Origin: Delphinus delphis
Lineage: Eukaryota; Chordata; Mammalia; Artiodactyla; Delphinidae
Direction: 5' to 3'
DNA: 64,000 bases
Assembly (NCBI RefSeq): GCF_949987515.2
Contig: NC_082699.1
Location: 74,744,281 to 74,808,280, forward strand
Shown: in pieces, positions 48,260 through 60,559 of the stretch
Layout: each line of letters starts with the position of its first letter
Position numbering within the stretch: position 1 is the stretch's first letter
Program-made: the position numbers and the translations under genes
Notes under the pieces: model-generated
Seen by the model: the letters and a program-made list of their open reading frames with translations, nothing else
What the model was told of the DNA's origin: nothing
Database searches by the model: none

Positions 48260-49038
48260 TTCTGGCTGCAGAATATCCCATTGTTACTACTCTCTGGTAT
48301 ATACATTATTTCCAGCACATTACTATTATAAATGATATTGTGAAAAATATCTGTGTTTACAATTTTTTTAGGTGCTTAAGGTTGATCTGCTTCCAAGTCA
48401 CATTTTGATCACTCTGGGCTTTTAAAACTATTTATTGAGTAAAAGGTATGAGTATTTTAAAGCTCTTTTGACACCCTGAATTAATTTTTGTAAAGCTATT
48501 ATAACTATTTTAGTATCATCGGCAATGTGAGATATGGAATTTTGCCACAATTATTAATTTCTCTAGCTTAGAAGAATATATTTCTGAGAAAATGGGCCAT
48601 TCTGTTGACCCTTGCTTGAATCTCTAAACGCTTTAACTTGGGGTAAAACTTTAAAAACTTTTGATCCTCAGTCTTTTAATCTATTATTATAGGTAAGAAG
48701 TTAGCAATAGGTATCAAAATATTCTTTTCTGTTTTAATCTTATTGGTTTTAATGATCTATCATTACTTATGTATTCATAAAAAAAGGTGAGGTCATATTT
48801 TTCAAGTTGTAATTATTCACCTTATAAAACTGTAACCCTCAAGTAGTTTGGCCACAAGTTTCCTCTATTGAATGTTCAAGAGAGTTTATGCTTATATTGG
48901 TTATATCTATTGATAATTAGCATGTTAGAAATTCTAAATTAAGAAATAATTAAATATGTATTTATTAGTTTTAATAAAACTAATTTATTATTTATTTACT
49001 CATTCATTATTTAACTTATTCATTATTCATTTAAAACT
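48260..49038. other. Unclassified AT-rich sequence
   Basis: No gene or clear repeat apart from a (TTTA)-like run near 48955-49030. Confidence 0.4.
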
Positions 49039-49046
49039 AACTATAT

Positions 49047-49453
49047 GGGGACTTCCCTGGTGGCACAGTGGTTAAGAATCTGCCTGGCAATGCAGGGGAC
49101 ATGGGTTTGATCCCTGGTCCAGGAAGATCCCACATGTCCCAGAGCAACTAAGCCCGTGCACCACAACTAACAAGCCTGTGCTCTAGAGCCTGCAAGCCAC
49201 AACTACTGAGCCCGCATGCCACAACTACCGAAGCCTGTGCGCCCTAAAGCCAGTGCACCACAATTACTGAGCCTGTGTGCTGCAACTACTGAAGCCGGCG
49301 CACCTAGAGCCCATGCTCTGCAACAAGAGAAGCCACGACAATGAGAAGCCTGCGCACCCCAACAAAGAGTAGCACCCACTCGCTGCAACTAGAGAAAGCC
49401 CACGTGCAGCAACGAAGACCCAACGCAACCAAAAATTAAAAAATAAAAATAAT
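49047..49453 (+). mobile_element. CHR SINE, long form with extra internal units, plus strand
   Basis: Begins 'ggggacttccctggtggcac'. It carries five internal 'acaactactgag'-type units, where other long copies here have three, making it about 400 bp. A-rich tail 'aaaaattaaaaaataaaaat'. AACTATA at 49039-49045 and 49454-49460 is a short probable TSD. Confidence 0.93.
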
Positions 49454-49460
49454 AACTATA

Positions 49461-49812
49461 GGACTTCCCTGATGGCGCACTGGTTAAGAATCCACCTGCC
49501 AATGCAGGGGACATGAGTTCGAGCCCTGGTCTGGGAAGATCCCACATGCCACAGAGCAACTAAGCCTGTGCACTACAACTACTGAGCCTGCGCTCTAGAG
49601 CCCAAGAGCCACAACTACTGAGCCTGTGCACCGCAACTACTGAAGCCCGCGCACCTACAGCCCGTGCTCCGCAACAAAGGAAGCCACCGCAATGAGAAGC
49701 CCGTGCGCCATAACAAAGAGTAGCCCCTGCTCGCCGCAACTAGAGAAAGCCCGTGCACAGCAACGAAGACCCAACGCAGCCAAAAATAAATAAATAAATA
49801 AAATGTATTTTT
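49461..49812 (+). mobile_element. CHR SINE, long form, inserted directly after another CHR
   Basis: Begins 'ggacttccctgatggcgcac' and ends 'gcagccaaaaataaataaat'. AACTATA at 49454-49460 and 49818-49824. It lies head to tail with the SINE at 49047. Confidence 0.93.
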
Positions 49813-49824
49813 AAAAAAACTATA

Positions 49825-51878
49825 TTAATCACATTACAGGTTAACATGAATAGCATATTTTTATGGGTTTATATTTTCAAAATGTGTTTTACATGTTTAT
49901 ATTTTTCAAAAATAAAGTATTTAGAGAGAATAGTGGCATTAATTTTAGATATTTGAAAGAACTGTAATGCCTATATTTATAATAGATAGCTTAACTCACA
50001 TATCAGCAGCTGCATTCAATCTGCTGTGAGCTTTTATTTTATTTAACTTTTTAAATATAATACAGACTATCTGGCCTTGCACAGATAAGTAGCTGGAAAA
50101 GCAAAGTGTACTTTAATAACTGTTTTAGATAGTTGTAGATAGTTTTCGTTGATCTTAAACCAAACTTGATTAGTGTTAAGTTTCTTAAAAATGAATTGCA
50201 ATGTAGAATCTAAAATCCAGATCAAACTCTTTGTACCGTGTTACGTAAACATCCATTGGTCTGTCTTGCACTTTGAGTGGGTATTTTACCTGTGTATGAT
50301 TTTGTAACATCATGCCCTACTCGTTTAAAAATATTAGTTCACTGATTTATGTAGGTCTTCCAACTGTTGGCATATTTAATTTAAAACATAAAAAAATAAT
50401 GTTAATATTCCCAATATTTTCCTAAGCTTTAAGTGTTGAGAAACAACCAACCTCAGAGTGGGTGATACATTTTTTCCAAAATTCTATTTTCATTCATAAA
50501 CTCAAATATCATCTTTGGCAACACATGATATTGTTTTATTCGAAGAGACACATTCACTTAGTTTGTTCCTGAGGTAATACCTGCCACACACCGAAGTCTG
50601 AAAACAGTCTGTCTCCAAGTAATTTTTTCAAGTGAAAAATAGTGTCAAGGAAAAAAGCACCTAGTTCAGCTTTCAATTTAAACACACACAATATTTTTTG
50701 AGGCAACCATTGTGCTTATGATTGCATCAGAAATGCTTTATATGTACTTTCCCCATTCTGCCACCCAGAATATTATAAATATAAGTATCCAAGTCTCATA
50801 ATTTGATAAAATTAGTATTTTTGTTGCTTTATCAAGGCATTTTAAAGTAAAACAGACTTTATTCTTCTTTCTTTGAGCATAAGGCAATAAAGAGACAAAT
50901 GTTTACCATTATAGATGGTTCTGCTGCCCTGACTTGTACTAAGATGCCAAGTTTCAGCCACCTCTTCTTATGTATCATTAATGTAAGTGTTTCACACAAT
51001 GGAAACAGGCTAGTAACTCCTAGTATTATTATGGAACTGGTGTAGGCTTCATCACCCCCCCTGGAAGTGTCTTGGGGATCTTTGTGTCCAGAGGCACAAT
51101 TTGAAAATTGCCATCCTAGAATGGGATGATAATATCACTTATTCTTCTTCTGTTGAGATATGTGAACATCTTTGTGTAAGCCACTATTTATTAGGTATTT
51201 TTTAAACATGGTCAAAGTTAATCCCTAGCTCATATAGAATTTGGTGTAAAAAATAGAATGCTACTGCTATGAGAATCTAAAATGTGACATTAGCTTAGTG
51301 GAAAGGTTTTAGCAGCAGGCAGAAGAGTCTAGCCACTGCAGTCTGGAGAGCTTGTGACTGCCTTCAAGCAGTGTCAAATCATTTTGCCTAACTACTGTTT
51401 GCTTTATCTCTAGGCTCAGGCCATGCAATGGACCAAGTATGGGGTCTTAGGCAACATGGAGAAAACATTTAGAATGGTGATATGTATAGTTTCTTGTTGA
51501 TCCATTTAGCAAAGTCTGACAAAAGAAAATAAACATAATTTATCTTCCAAACCCGGACTCTTCCACAGTAACAGGGAGAACTATTGATAAATATGTCTGG
51601 ATGAGGTGTGTAAGTCAGGATTACACCAAGTGAAGTGAAATATATGTTCAACTTGTACATGATGGAGATAAACTCATATTATACCATGCCACTCTGCAGA
51701 ATGAAAAGGAGGAAACATCACAGTGCTAAGGGATGTGCTATCTGTGTGTGGCTTGTGTTGTAAGCTCATTGAGAAACATAGTATTTGTAGCACTGCAAGG
51801 TTGGAAAAAATTGTTTTTGTATAGAAATTTTAAACAATCATAAGGGGTCACTGTAAAATGGCAACCAGAGCAGAACTT
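49825..51878. other. Repeat-poor block
   Basis: About 2 kb of single-copy-looking, AT-rich DNA with no gene and no repeat I can name. Possibly a diverged DNA-transposon patch near 51050-51120. A candidate region for conserved non-coding elements. Confidence 0.4.
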
Positions 51879-51893
51879 AAGAATGTGGCACAT

Positions 51894-52107
51894 GGGCTTC
51901 CGTGACAGCGCAGTGGTTGAGAGTTCGCCTGCCGATGCAGGGGACGCGGGTTCGTGCCCCGGTCCGGGAGGATCCCACGTGCCGCGGAGCGGCTGGGCCC
52001 GTGAGCCATGGCCGCTGAGCCTGTGCGTCCGGAGCCTGTGCTCCGCAACGGGAGAGGCTGCAGTGGTGAGGGGCCCGCATACCGCAAAAAAAAAAAAAAA
52101 AAAAAAA
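51894..52107 (+). mobile_element. CHR SINE, short form, very young, plus strand
   Basis: Full short form ('ggagcctgtgctccgcaacg', then 'ggcccgcataccgc') with an uninterrupted poly(A) of about 24. Perfect 14-bp TSD AAGAATGTGGCACA at 51879-51892 and 52108-52121. The B box region 'gggttcgtgccccgg' is preserved. The least decayed SINE in the window. Confidence 0.96.
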
Positions 52108-52181
52108 AAGAATGTGGCACAGAATCCTTTTCAAAATCCCCACCAATTCTTCAAGTATTCCTCCTAGACTTTGGGAAGACC

Positions 52182-52241
52182 AGCACTGAGTCAGTGGATT
52201 TTCCGTCTAAGAGCACTGAGTCAGTGGATTTCCCGTCTAAG
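52182..52241. repeat. 30-bp tandem duplication with AP-1-like sites
   Basis: Two head-to-tail 30-bp units starting 'agcactgagtcagtgg' at 52182 and 52212, differing by one base (ttttcc against tttccc). Each holds TGAGTCA (52187-52193 and 52217-52223) inside the near-palindrome CACTGAGTCAGTG. Confidence 0.92.
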
Positions 52242-52589
52242 CTTATTGTTTCAAATGACCTTAAGCTACTAAAGTAAGAAAAGGAGGAACGGACCAGAGA
52301 GGGTCATGGTTAAGAGGCAAACACTATCGTGTTTGAAATCCATGATGTAATACCTTTGGCTGTGATTATTTGCACATAAAATTAACTATACACAAACATT
52401 CTGGCTATCCACTAAGTATGTGAGGAATTGGTATTCTCAAATAGATGTCAAACTCAGGTCTATACAGCAGAAGCCTATACTAAAATGGTTCTTCTCCATA
52501 AGGTAATTAGCTGGCAAAGAGTCAGATGCCAACTTGATGGAGAAGTTCCCATGACATTCAGAGATCCGAGTTTGAATTTGATGTGGTAA

Positions 52590-53253
52590 GTTTGATGCAA
52601 GTCTGGGTCGTACTTTGGGTTGAGCAGAGGGTGCCACCATCTTTAGCCCATTGCTGTTTTATTTTTCTGTCACATGCATCCAAATCAGCCCCCAACTTAT
52701 GCAGCCTCCAAGTTGAGTTAACTCTAAAATCTGGCAAACTTAACTCCGACCTGAGGCTGGGACCTGGGACCCTTAGCTGCAGTGCTGCAATGCTCGCACC
52801 TGGAGAAACGTCTCCTCCAGCAAAAAAAATACAAAGAAACTGTAAGAGACTAAAAATAACTGTGTGCACACACAGTTGGGGCAAATTCTGGACAAAAAGA
52901 TACAGAAAGACCAAAAAAAGCCCCAACTGCTGCTTCTGAAGAGCTGGGAGCAAAAACAGGTCGGGAGCAAAAGCAGGGTACCACTCATGCGCCCTGCACT
53001 CAACACCACCTAAGGGGTGGGCAAAACAACTAAGCCACCCCTCCAGCCCAACCCGTGGACACACCCCTTCCCTCACCCCATATAAGGAACCAGCTTGCTC
53101 CTCCTTGGAAGGGAGCGAGCAAGGGAACCTCTTACTCGTTCTCAATCCCCCCTGCTGCAGCAGGGGCCTCAATAAAGCCTTGCCTGAATTTGTTGTCTGG
53201 CCTCTAGTCAATTTCTATTGATTGGGGAAGGCCAAGAACCCTGGTCGGTATCA
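52590..53253 (+). mobile_element. ERV1-type LTR, plus strand
   Basis: U3-R-U5 architecture: CAT-like TATA box 'tataagg' at 53081, polyadenylation signal AATAAA at 53171-53176 followed by 'gccttgcctgaatttgttgt', and a 3' end 'ccctggtcggtatca' at 53253. No primer-binding site or internal genes follow, so it is a solo LTR or a remnant. The 5' edge lies somewhere between 52590 and 52850, and no TSD could be fixed. The 217-aa antisense open frame is not a gene. Confidence 0.7.
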
Positions 53254-53259
53254 GATTCA

Positions 53260-53930
53260 CCTATATCTCTTTATACTCTGTCTGTTTTGTCCTAACTTAA
53301 GTTGGCTTATATGCTGAAATATACAGTCTGGGTACCAGAGCTCCCCAAACAATCAAACGGTTGTTCCTTTATTTTTGTAAAAAAAATGCTTAACCTGCCC
53401 CTGAAAATAACTGTCTCTTTTTTGATTAAATAAACCCTGTAATTTATGAGTACCTACGTCAAATTTTGTGAAAACTCTGACATTACCTTGGCAGGATCCC
53501 TAATTTAACACTATGTGGTTGAATAACTGAATGAAAGTTTGCACACTCAATGAACTGACTGTATTTAGGTTTTCTTCAGATCTTAGCCTTTTAGAATTCT
53601 CTCTTCTCCTCTTTCCCTGTCGCTCCTCCTTTTCTCTCTTCTCATCCTCTCCTCCCTCACCTCCCCCTCTTCTCCTCCTCTGTCTTCTACCTCTTTTCAC
53701 TTCCCTTAGGATCCAGCTATGAGGATCTTAGGAAGAAAGGCAGGAAAGAATTATCACCAATATAATATCTATTATTTAAAATATATCATAGATTTAATAT
53801 TATGACTTTCTGAGTAATATCGTATGCAATTTTGCCCACTTAGACATGGCAAAAATATCCCACAGAGGTTCTATAACTTAGTCTAAGTCATACAAGTGGT
53901 GGCCGTATAACTTGTGTAGTAATTATCTAG
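53260..53930. other. Unclassified with CT-rich tract
   Basis: Polypyrimidine run at 53590-53695 ('ctcctccctcacctccccct'). The remainder is AT-rich with no gene. Confidence 0.5.
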
Positions 53931-53934
53931 TGCT

Positions 53935-54610
53935 TTATTCATTCATTTATACATTCAACAAATATTTTCTCAATTACCCTTGGTGTTCAAGCCCTGTTCT
54001 AGGATCTGAAAATACACTTGGCAACAAGACAAGTGATATCACTGTCCTGATTAGGCACATATTTTTGAGATCAGTCAGACTGAAAAAAAACTAAACTAAT
54101 ACATAAAAGAGATTATTTAAATTGTGGAATGCTGCAAAGAAAATTAAGTAGAATAATTTGGTAGTGTGAAGTAGAGGATGCTGATAGAGAATGACAATTT
54201 CAGACAGGATGTATATAAAGAAGGCTTCTAAGAAAAAGTAATATTTAATCAGAGCTCTGAAAGCTAGAAGAGCCCAGCTATGAGAAGACCTGGGGAAGAG
54301 CATTCTAGGCAGAGGGAACAGCAAATGCAAAGTCCCTGTGTAGTGAACAGAGGGGACTGTTTAGGTTGATGTCACAGGTGAGGGCAGGAAGCCAATCATA
54401 TGGAGCAGATACCATTGTTAGGAGTTAAGGTTTCATTTTCTTTGTAAAAGGAAAAAAAAATGGGGAGTTTTTTAAAACAAGAAGTGAGAGACATGGTGTG
54501 GTTAATACTTAACAGTCACCCCATTTGATATGTGAAGGATGTTGTAAGGAGAACACTATAAGCAGGAAAGTTAAAAAAAAAACTTGAAGTGCTGCGGGTG
54601 AAAGAAATCA
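53935..54610 (-). repeat. L2 LINE 3' end, minus strand
   Basis: 'tcattcatttatacattcaa', 'caagccctgttctaggatct', 'tggggaagagcattctaggc' and 'agagggaacagcaaatgcaa' give the full L2 3'-end order in reverse complement. Confidence 0.85.
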
Positions 54611-54984
54611 GAGATCTGGAGACTTACTTGATAAACATAGATCAATTAAAATTATATGAAGCTCCAGGGCTAAGACAAAAACACTTTTGAAGGATATACC
54701 ACAAAGTAATAAATTACGAGGCTGTCTAGGAAGAAAGGAAACATTGAGAGCAGGAGTCACTGTACCATAAACTCTTTAAGCACTTGGAAATTTGAACCAT
54801 GTGAACATATTATTTATACAAAAAAATAAAAATAAGAATACGTATATGTCTTTTGAATAGAAAAAGGTAATTAAAATCAACTTCATGTATATCAACCTAT
54901 TCTCTAAAGAAGTTACTTTGTGGGATGCCAAACAAAAATTCCATTTCATCGGAAGTCAAGTAAAGAATGTGTTTCTGATAAATA

Positions 54985-56095
54985 AAATCATGGACTGAAG
55001 TACTGAGAAGTGTTTGCTCATTTCAAATATGTTATAGAAATGGAACCATACAGTATATAGTATTTTGAGATTGGCTTTTTCACTCAACGTGATTCTTGGG
55101 AGATTTCTCCAGGTGTTGTGTGTATCAATAGTCCATTCTTTTTTATTGCTAAATAGTATTCCACGATATTGATGTACCCCAGTTTGTTTAATCATTTGCT
55201 CACTAAAGGACATCTGAGTCCTTTCCAGCTTGGAGCTTTTATGAACAAGGCTCGTATGAACATTTGTGTTCAGACTTTTGTGTGTGTGTGTGAACATGAG
55301 AATTTATTTATCTGGGATAAATGTCCAAAAGTACAACTCCTGGATTGTATGGCAGCTGCATGTTTAGTCTTTTAAGAAACTGCCCAATTGTGTTCCAGAG
55401 TGTCTGCAACGTTTTGCATTCCCACCAGCAATGCACAAGCAATTCAGTTTTCCCACATCTTTGCCAGCACTTAGTGTTGTAACCATATATTTATTTTAGT
55501 CTTTCTGATAGAAGGAAGGGTCGTGATAAACAATTGTGGTTTTATTTTGCATTGTTAATGATTAGTGGTATTGAAAGGGTCTTTATGTCCTTATCTGAAG
55601 TCTCTATATCCTTTTTGGAGAAATGGATGCTCATGTCCTGTGCTCATGTTTTAACTGGATTTTTTTCCTGTTGAGTTTTGAGAGTTCTTTGTAGGACTAG
55701 ACACTACAAGACTGGACACTGCAACTATATTCTCCCAGTCTGCAGGTTGTCTTTTCATCTTCTAAACAGGATTTTCCACAATGCACACATTTTTTTTTAT
55801 TTTGATAAAGTTAAATTTGTCAGTTTTTCCTTTTATGAATTGTAATTCTGGTATGGAGGCTAAGAGCATTTGTACTATTCTCCATACTGATAATTTTCAC
55901 CTCTGTGCTTTTCTAAAAACTTTACTTTCATGTTTCGAATTTAACTCTGTGATACATTTTGAATTCATTGTTGTACGGGGTTTAATGTTAAGGTTGATGC
56001 TCAGTCTTGCCAGGCAAATGCAGAAGTCTAGGCTCTCCATTGGGAATTTGCAGGTGTGAGTACAGCAGGACACCGGTATTTCAGTGGTACCTGGC
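54985..56095 (-). mobile_element. Old L1 3' region, minus strand
   Basis: Antisense 3'UTR and ORF2 end: 'tgctaaatagtattccacga', 'cattcccaccagcaatgcac' and 'gttgagttttgagagttctt', then 'tccttttatgaattgtaatt'. The open frames are not genes. Confidence 0.85.
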
Positions 56096-56150
56096 TGAAG
56101 TTGAGAGGTATTAGAAGGTTGCTCCTTCCTGGTCCTTCAGCTAGAAAAAA

Positions 56151-56168
56151 CATGTGTGTGAGTGTGTG

Positions 56169-56200
<32 letters not shown>

Positions 56201-56221
56201 TGTGTGTGTGTGTGTGTGTTT
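56151..56221. repeat. (TG)n with embedded (CGTG)n microsatellite
   Basis: TG runs flank five consecutive CGTG units at about 56181-56201. Alternating purine-pyrimidine throughout. Confidence 0.95.
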
Positions 56222-56224
56222 CTG

Positions 56225-56995
56225 GTTTGCCAGCCTCTTCAGCTCCAAGCCTGGGATATGTGAGGTCAAAAGCAAACTCTCCACTGTGTCATTCCTCAGG
56301 TCCTGCTATCCCTTAGCTGATATGCCTTCTCCTCTCCACCTTTCAGAGTTTTTAATGTTTGATTTATATATAATCTCCAAAGTTTTTAGTTGTATTTAGC
56401 AGGAGGAAAAGAGAACACTGCATCTCCTCCATCTTCCCAGAAGAAGTATTATACACATATATTTATCATGTATTTCTGAAATAGTCTTTAAAAACTTCAA
56501 GGGAATACAACCTTTATTGTATTTAAAGGACATAATAAAACATACACCATTTAAAACTTGAAAAAATATTGTGGCCATGATTTGTTGTGCATATTGGAGA
56601 GTAAGACAATGCTTCTCTAATTTTCCATCACCTGATTGCACATCCTTAGGATAAGATGGGCAATGGCAACACATAGCAGAAGAGTCCCATTAAAGGATAC
56701 ACAGGTTGTTTTAACTTCTCTGATGGAACATTTCCCTTTCTTTACGCAGTCTACCTTCCCACAGCCCCACAACCTCTGAATATATTCTTTTGATGTGATT
56801 CTCCAGCGTTTCACTCAGTGTCAATGAAGGTAGATAACATCTTTTCATGTTTAGTTAAAAGAATGTTTTTCATCTTTCTTTTGTGTGTAACCCTGTTCTA
56901 TGTGGTTCTAGATGGTTCAAAAGGAGATAATCATGCCTGCTCCAGAGAGAGAGATATACACAAATCTTAAGTGTAAAGGTAAATGCATTTTCCAA
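56225..56995. other. Unclassified sequence
   Basis: No gene. The antisense L1 signature ends before this segment. Confidence 0.4.
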
Positions 56996-56999
56996 AACA

Positions 57000-57655
57000 A
57001 GACACCTAGGTAAACATCAAGAAATGGGATATAACTAGCAACTCGCAAATATCTCTAATGCCCCTCCCAGTCACAATCCCACCACTTCCCCCAATAACTG
57101 TCATCTTGACTTTTAACATCATGGATTAGTGTTGCCTGATAATATATATATATATATATATATACATACACACATATATACATATGAAATAATCGTAAAG
57201 CTTGTACTATAGTTCTTTTATTACCAACAACATATTATTGGTCAGAGTCACTAATTTTGTCTAATGTAGCGGTATTTCATTTATTTACACTACTGTATTT
57301 TAACTCTTGTTATAACTGTCCCATTGTATAAACATTTAATATCCATTCCTTTGCTGACAGGCATTGTATTGGGTCCAATTTTTGTCTCTTCAGCTTTCAT
57401 ATTTATATCTAAAATCCATTTGGAATGACTTTAAAATGAGATAGAAGCCAAATTATTTTTGCATATAAATATCAATTGATACAGTATCCTTATTTGAAAG
57501 AATACGTCTCCATTTGTGTACATTTTGCTTTTTAAATATCTAATGCTGCATAAAAGTAGATCTGTTTCTGAACTCATTTTTCCCATTAATCTATGTGTCT
57601 ATCCTAATAACATTAACCAATGGTCTTAATGCAGTTGTGTAAGGCTGATATCTGG
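57000..57655 (-). mobile_element. Old L1 3' region, minus strand
   Basis: 'atggattagtgttgcctgat' (3'UTR in antisense), a (TA)n expansion at 57141-57163, then 'taaaatccatttggaatgac' and 'ttaatctatgtgtctatcct' from the ORF2 C-terminal region. Confidence 0.65.
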
Positions 57656-57659
57656 TGGT

Positions 57660-60555
57660 GAATGACAAATGACTTTATCATTCTTGAAAACTGTCTTCAC
57701 TTTCTTGGCCCTTTGGTCTCCTAGCTCAGAGTTCAAATGAAACTGCATTGACTTGATAGATCAGATTAGGGAGAACTGAATCCTTAAAAATACCAAAGCC
57801 TTCTAATCATGGTTGTAACATATCCCTCCACTTTTTGTAGGTTTCTTTCATTAAATACAAAAATATTCCTCTTCATTTTCATCCTTTCTTTCTTCTGCAC
57901 ATCTTAGTCCTGATGTATTCTACTGACATATCTTTCAGTGTAATAATCTTCTCCTCATTAATGTTAATCTGTGTTAATACCATGCATTGAGTTCGTAATT
58001 TCAATTATTTTATCACCTAGAATTTTACTATAACTCTATTTTTATTCTTATTTTCTGTTGACAGTGTCCATCAAATCATCTATTCTCACAAACATAATAT
58101 TGCACTTCACTTTCTGTCCTGTAATTTTAATATATGGATCTCTTGAGTGTTTTTTCTGTCTACTTTTTTCATCTCAATTTTAGATTGTTTTATTTTTGTC
58201 TCTGATATGCATGCTAATTTTTAATTGAATGCCATGAGATACTTTAGAAATTATTTAAGGTTCTGGATGGTGTTATATTCCTGCCTTAAAACTTATTTTC
58301 CCTTCTCCCAAATAGTTAGGATAGGAACAGATCACCTTAAACCAGTCTGAGATTAATATGACTTGAAACTGGGATTCAGTCTTTATTAGAGCTTGTTCAT
58401 CTCCATTTCACCCTTTCCTCCCATACACAGCCCTTTGGGAGGCTACATGTTTATTAGGGACCCTCTTCCTGGTGGATCTTGTCATCCAACTTGTGTCCTC
58501 CCAGATCTGTTAGAATACTGAGTCATTTTAGCTTTGCAGCCTTTCCCCTAATTCTGCTCTGCTTTTCAACCTCTCAGCCATTGTGAATGAATTAGTAAAT
58601 TTCTTGTGTGGAAAACTGGCATACATATTAGATTCTCTTTCTATTCTTCCCTTACTTACAGAACTTTTTTCCCTTCAAGTCCTCTAAGCTTGGTAGCTCT
58701 GTGGTGGCTTCAAACACATATGCTTCTTAAAAATTTTATCCAGTTTTTCAAATTGTTCTCCTTGGGAATATTAATCTGATACTATCTAGTTTTCCATAGC
58801 TAGAAGCAGAGGTCTTTTTCGCTTTTATTTTAACTCCTGTTATAACTGTCTCGCATTTACCTTCTGTCTTGGTGGAATTTTAAAACCCTGCGGTTGCAAA
58901 CAGGAAATCTCTTCCTGTCTGTCACAAATTCTGGCATACAGGTGTCCAATAATCATAAAGGTTGCTATTTTTCATATGATTTAAAGCAAGTTCTGTAGTA
59001 TGTCTATTCCTCTAGAAATAGATAAAGTATCCTTCTATTAATATTTGGAATTGATGTGAGTCACAGCTGAAGTTTTTTAGAATTAGTAGTCATGCTTTAT
59101 GGTTTGGTGCTATTTTATCAACCTTCTTGAAGAATTTTCATTAAAAATAGTCCCCCTTCCAATATAATTGAAAATATTTTTCATTGTACTACAGTCTCCT
59201 ACTTATTAAGAGGTAATAATTGTTATATAGTGTCTTGGTAATAATTGTTTTCTATTGAGCAACTGTTTTTCTTAAAATGGAACTGCAGAATTTCGTATTC
59301 CCTCTTTGAAGGGACCACCAGTAAAATCAGAATGAAATTAGTTGCCAAACAATAGCAAGTTTATAGGAAACTCTGACTGTATTTGTGGACCAGACTACCT
59401 CTGGTTTTGTTTTTTCTACTATTATTTTTGTCCTACTTTCTTCAATTATGTTTAAGATTTCTGTTGAAAAATATAGAAATCATTTTGTTTGCTTGTTAAT
59501 TTTGTTTCTTTGGTTCCTTTTTGGTTTTTAGTTAGCTACTTTAAAACCTTTAAAAATGTTGATAGAGTAGTGTAAAAGTGATAAACTAAATAAAAGGGAA
59601 ATGTTTTTATTTCCCAAACCTCAATTGTAAATGCTCAAAAAATTAGATATTGCCTTTTATATATTAAAACTAGGCAAGAAGAAAGCACTTTAAACAAAAT
59701 ACGTGCTGAATACGGAATTCTCTTTTACTTTTACATGTTTTTCTGTAGAGTCACTCAGATTTTCACATATTAGGTGTTTGATGAATGATAAATGAATTAA
59801 TCAATATTTATTGAGTAATAATACATAAATTAATTGAGAGGGAAGTAAAATTAGACACACTAAACTCACTACTACTTTGGGACACAGAGACAAGAATGTA
59901 TTTAATATACAGTAAATTAACATAATTTTCCTCGAACTGACATGAAATACTTAGCTTTTCGGTACTGATACATGTAGGAATCTGAAGGGCCAAAAGTGTT
60001 TGCTCTATTTTAAAACAGGCAGATTCTATTGGACCATTTCCTCCAGAACGCAACTTTGTTCAAGATGACTCTAAAAGCCCTCTTGTTCTCAGGTCATGCA
60101 TTAGAGTGGAACAAGCATATTTGTACTCACACAGATCTGGATTTTAGTGCTTAAAAAATATTTCCGTGACTTTGAAAACTTATTTAACTTCTCTGAGCTT
60201 CAGTTTCTTCAATGTCAAATAAACTCCTAATTTTAATTCTTAGAAGCTAGATGTATCAGTGGGCAAAGAGTTTACAAGGGGAGGGCAAGAATGAGGAGGA
60301 TATCATGATGTTTGATTTTTAATAATGTGCAGCTATCTGCAGTTGGTGAAAGACGTGGGCAGTAGAGCTGTGGCTGCATACACAAGGGAGGGGAATGTTG
60401 GACTCACAGGTGGCCAAAGTGAAGAGTGACCCTGGTCAGAAACAGAGGAGAGGAAGTAGGAGTTTCTGAAGGTAGGAGAAGTCTTAGCGCACATCCCTTC
60501 ATTAACTGGCTGGCTGATGCAGAGAACCATGTAACCAGTCACTCCTGTCTTTTAA
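57660..60555. other. Mostly unclassified AT-rich sequence
   Basis: About 2.9 kb. Faint old L1-like antisense text near 58130-58260 ('gaatgccatgagatacttta'). (TTAA)n at 60552-60570. No gene, RNA gene or clear exon. Confidence 0.4.
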
Positions 60556-60559
60556 TTAA

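Noticed and set aside
49047..49812. CRISPR-like or satellite array from repeated 'acaactactgag'
   Set aside because: The repeats are internal units of CHR SINE bodies; no regular spacers.
52558..53211. 217-aa minus-strand open frame
   Set aside because: Runs antisense through an LTR with TATA and AATAAA on the other strand; no recognisable domain.
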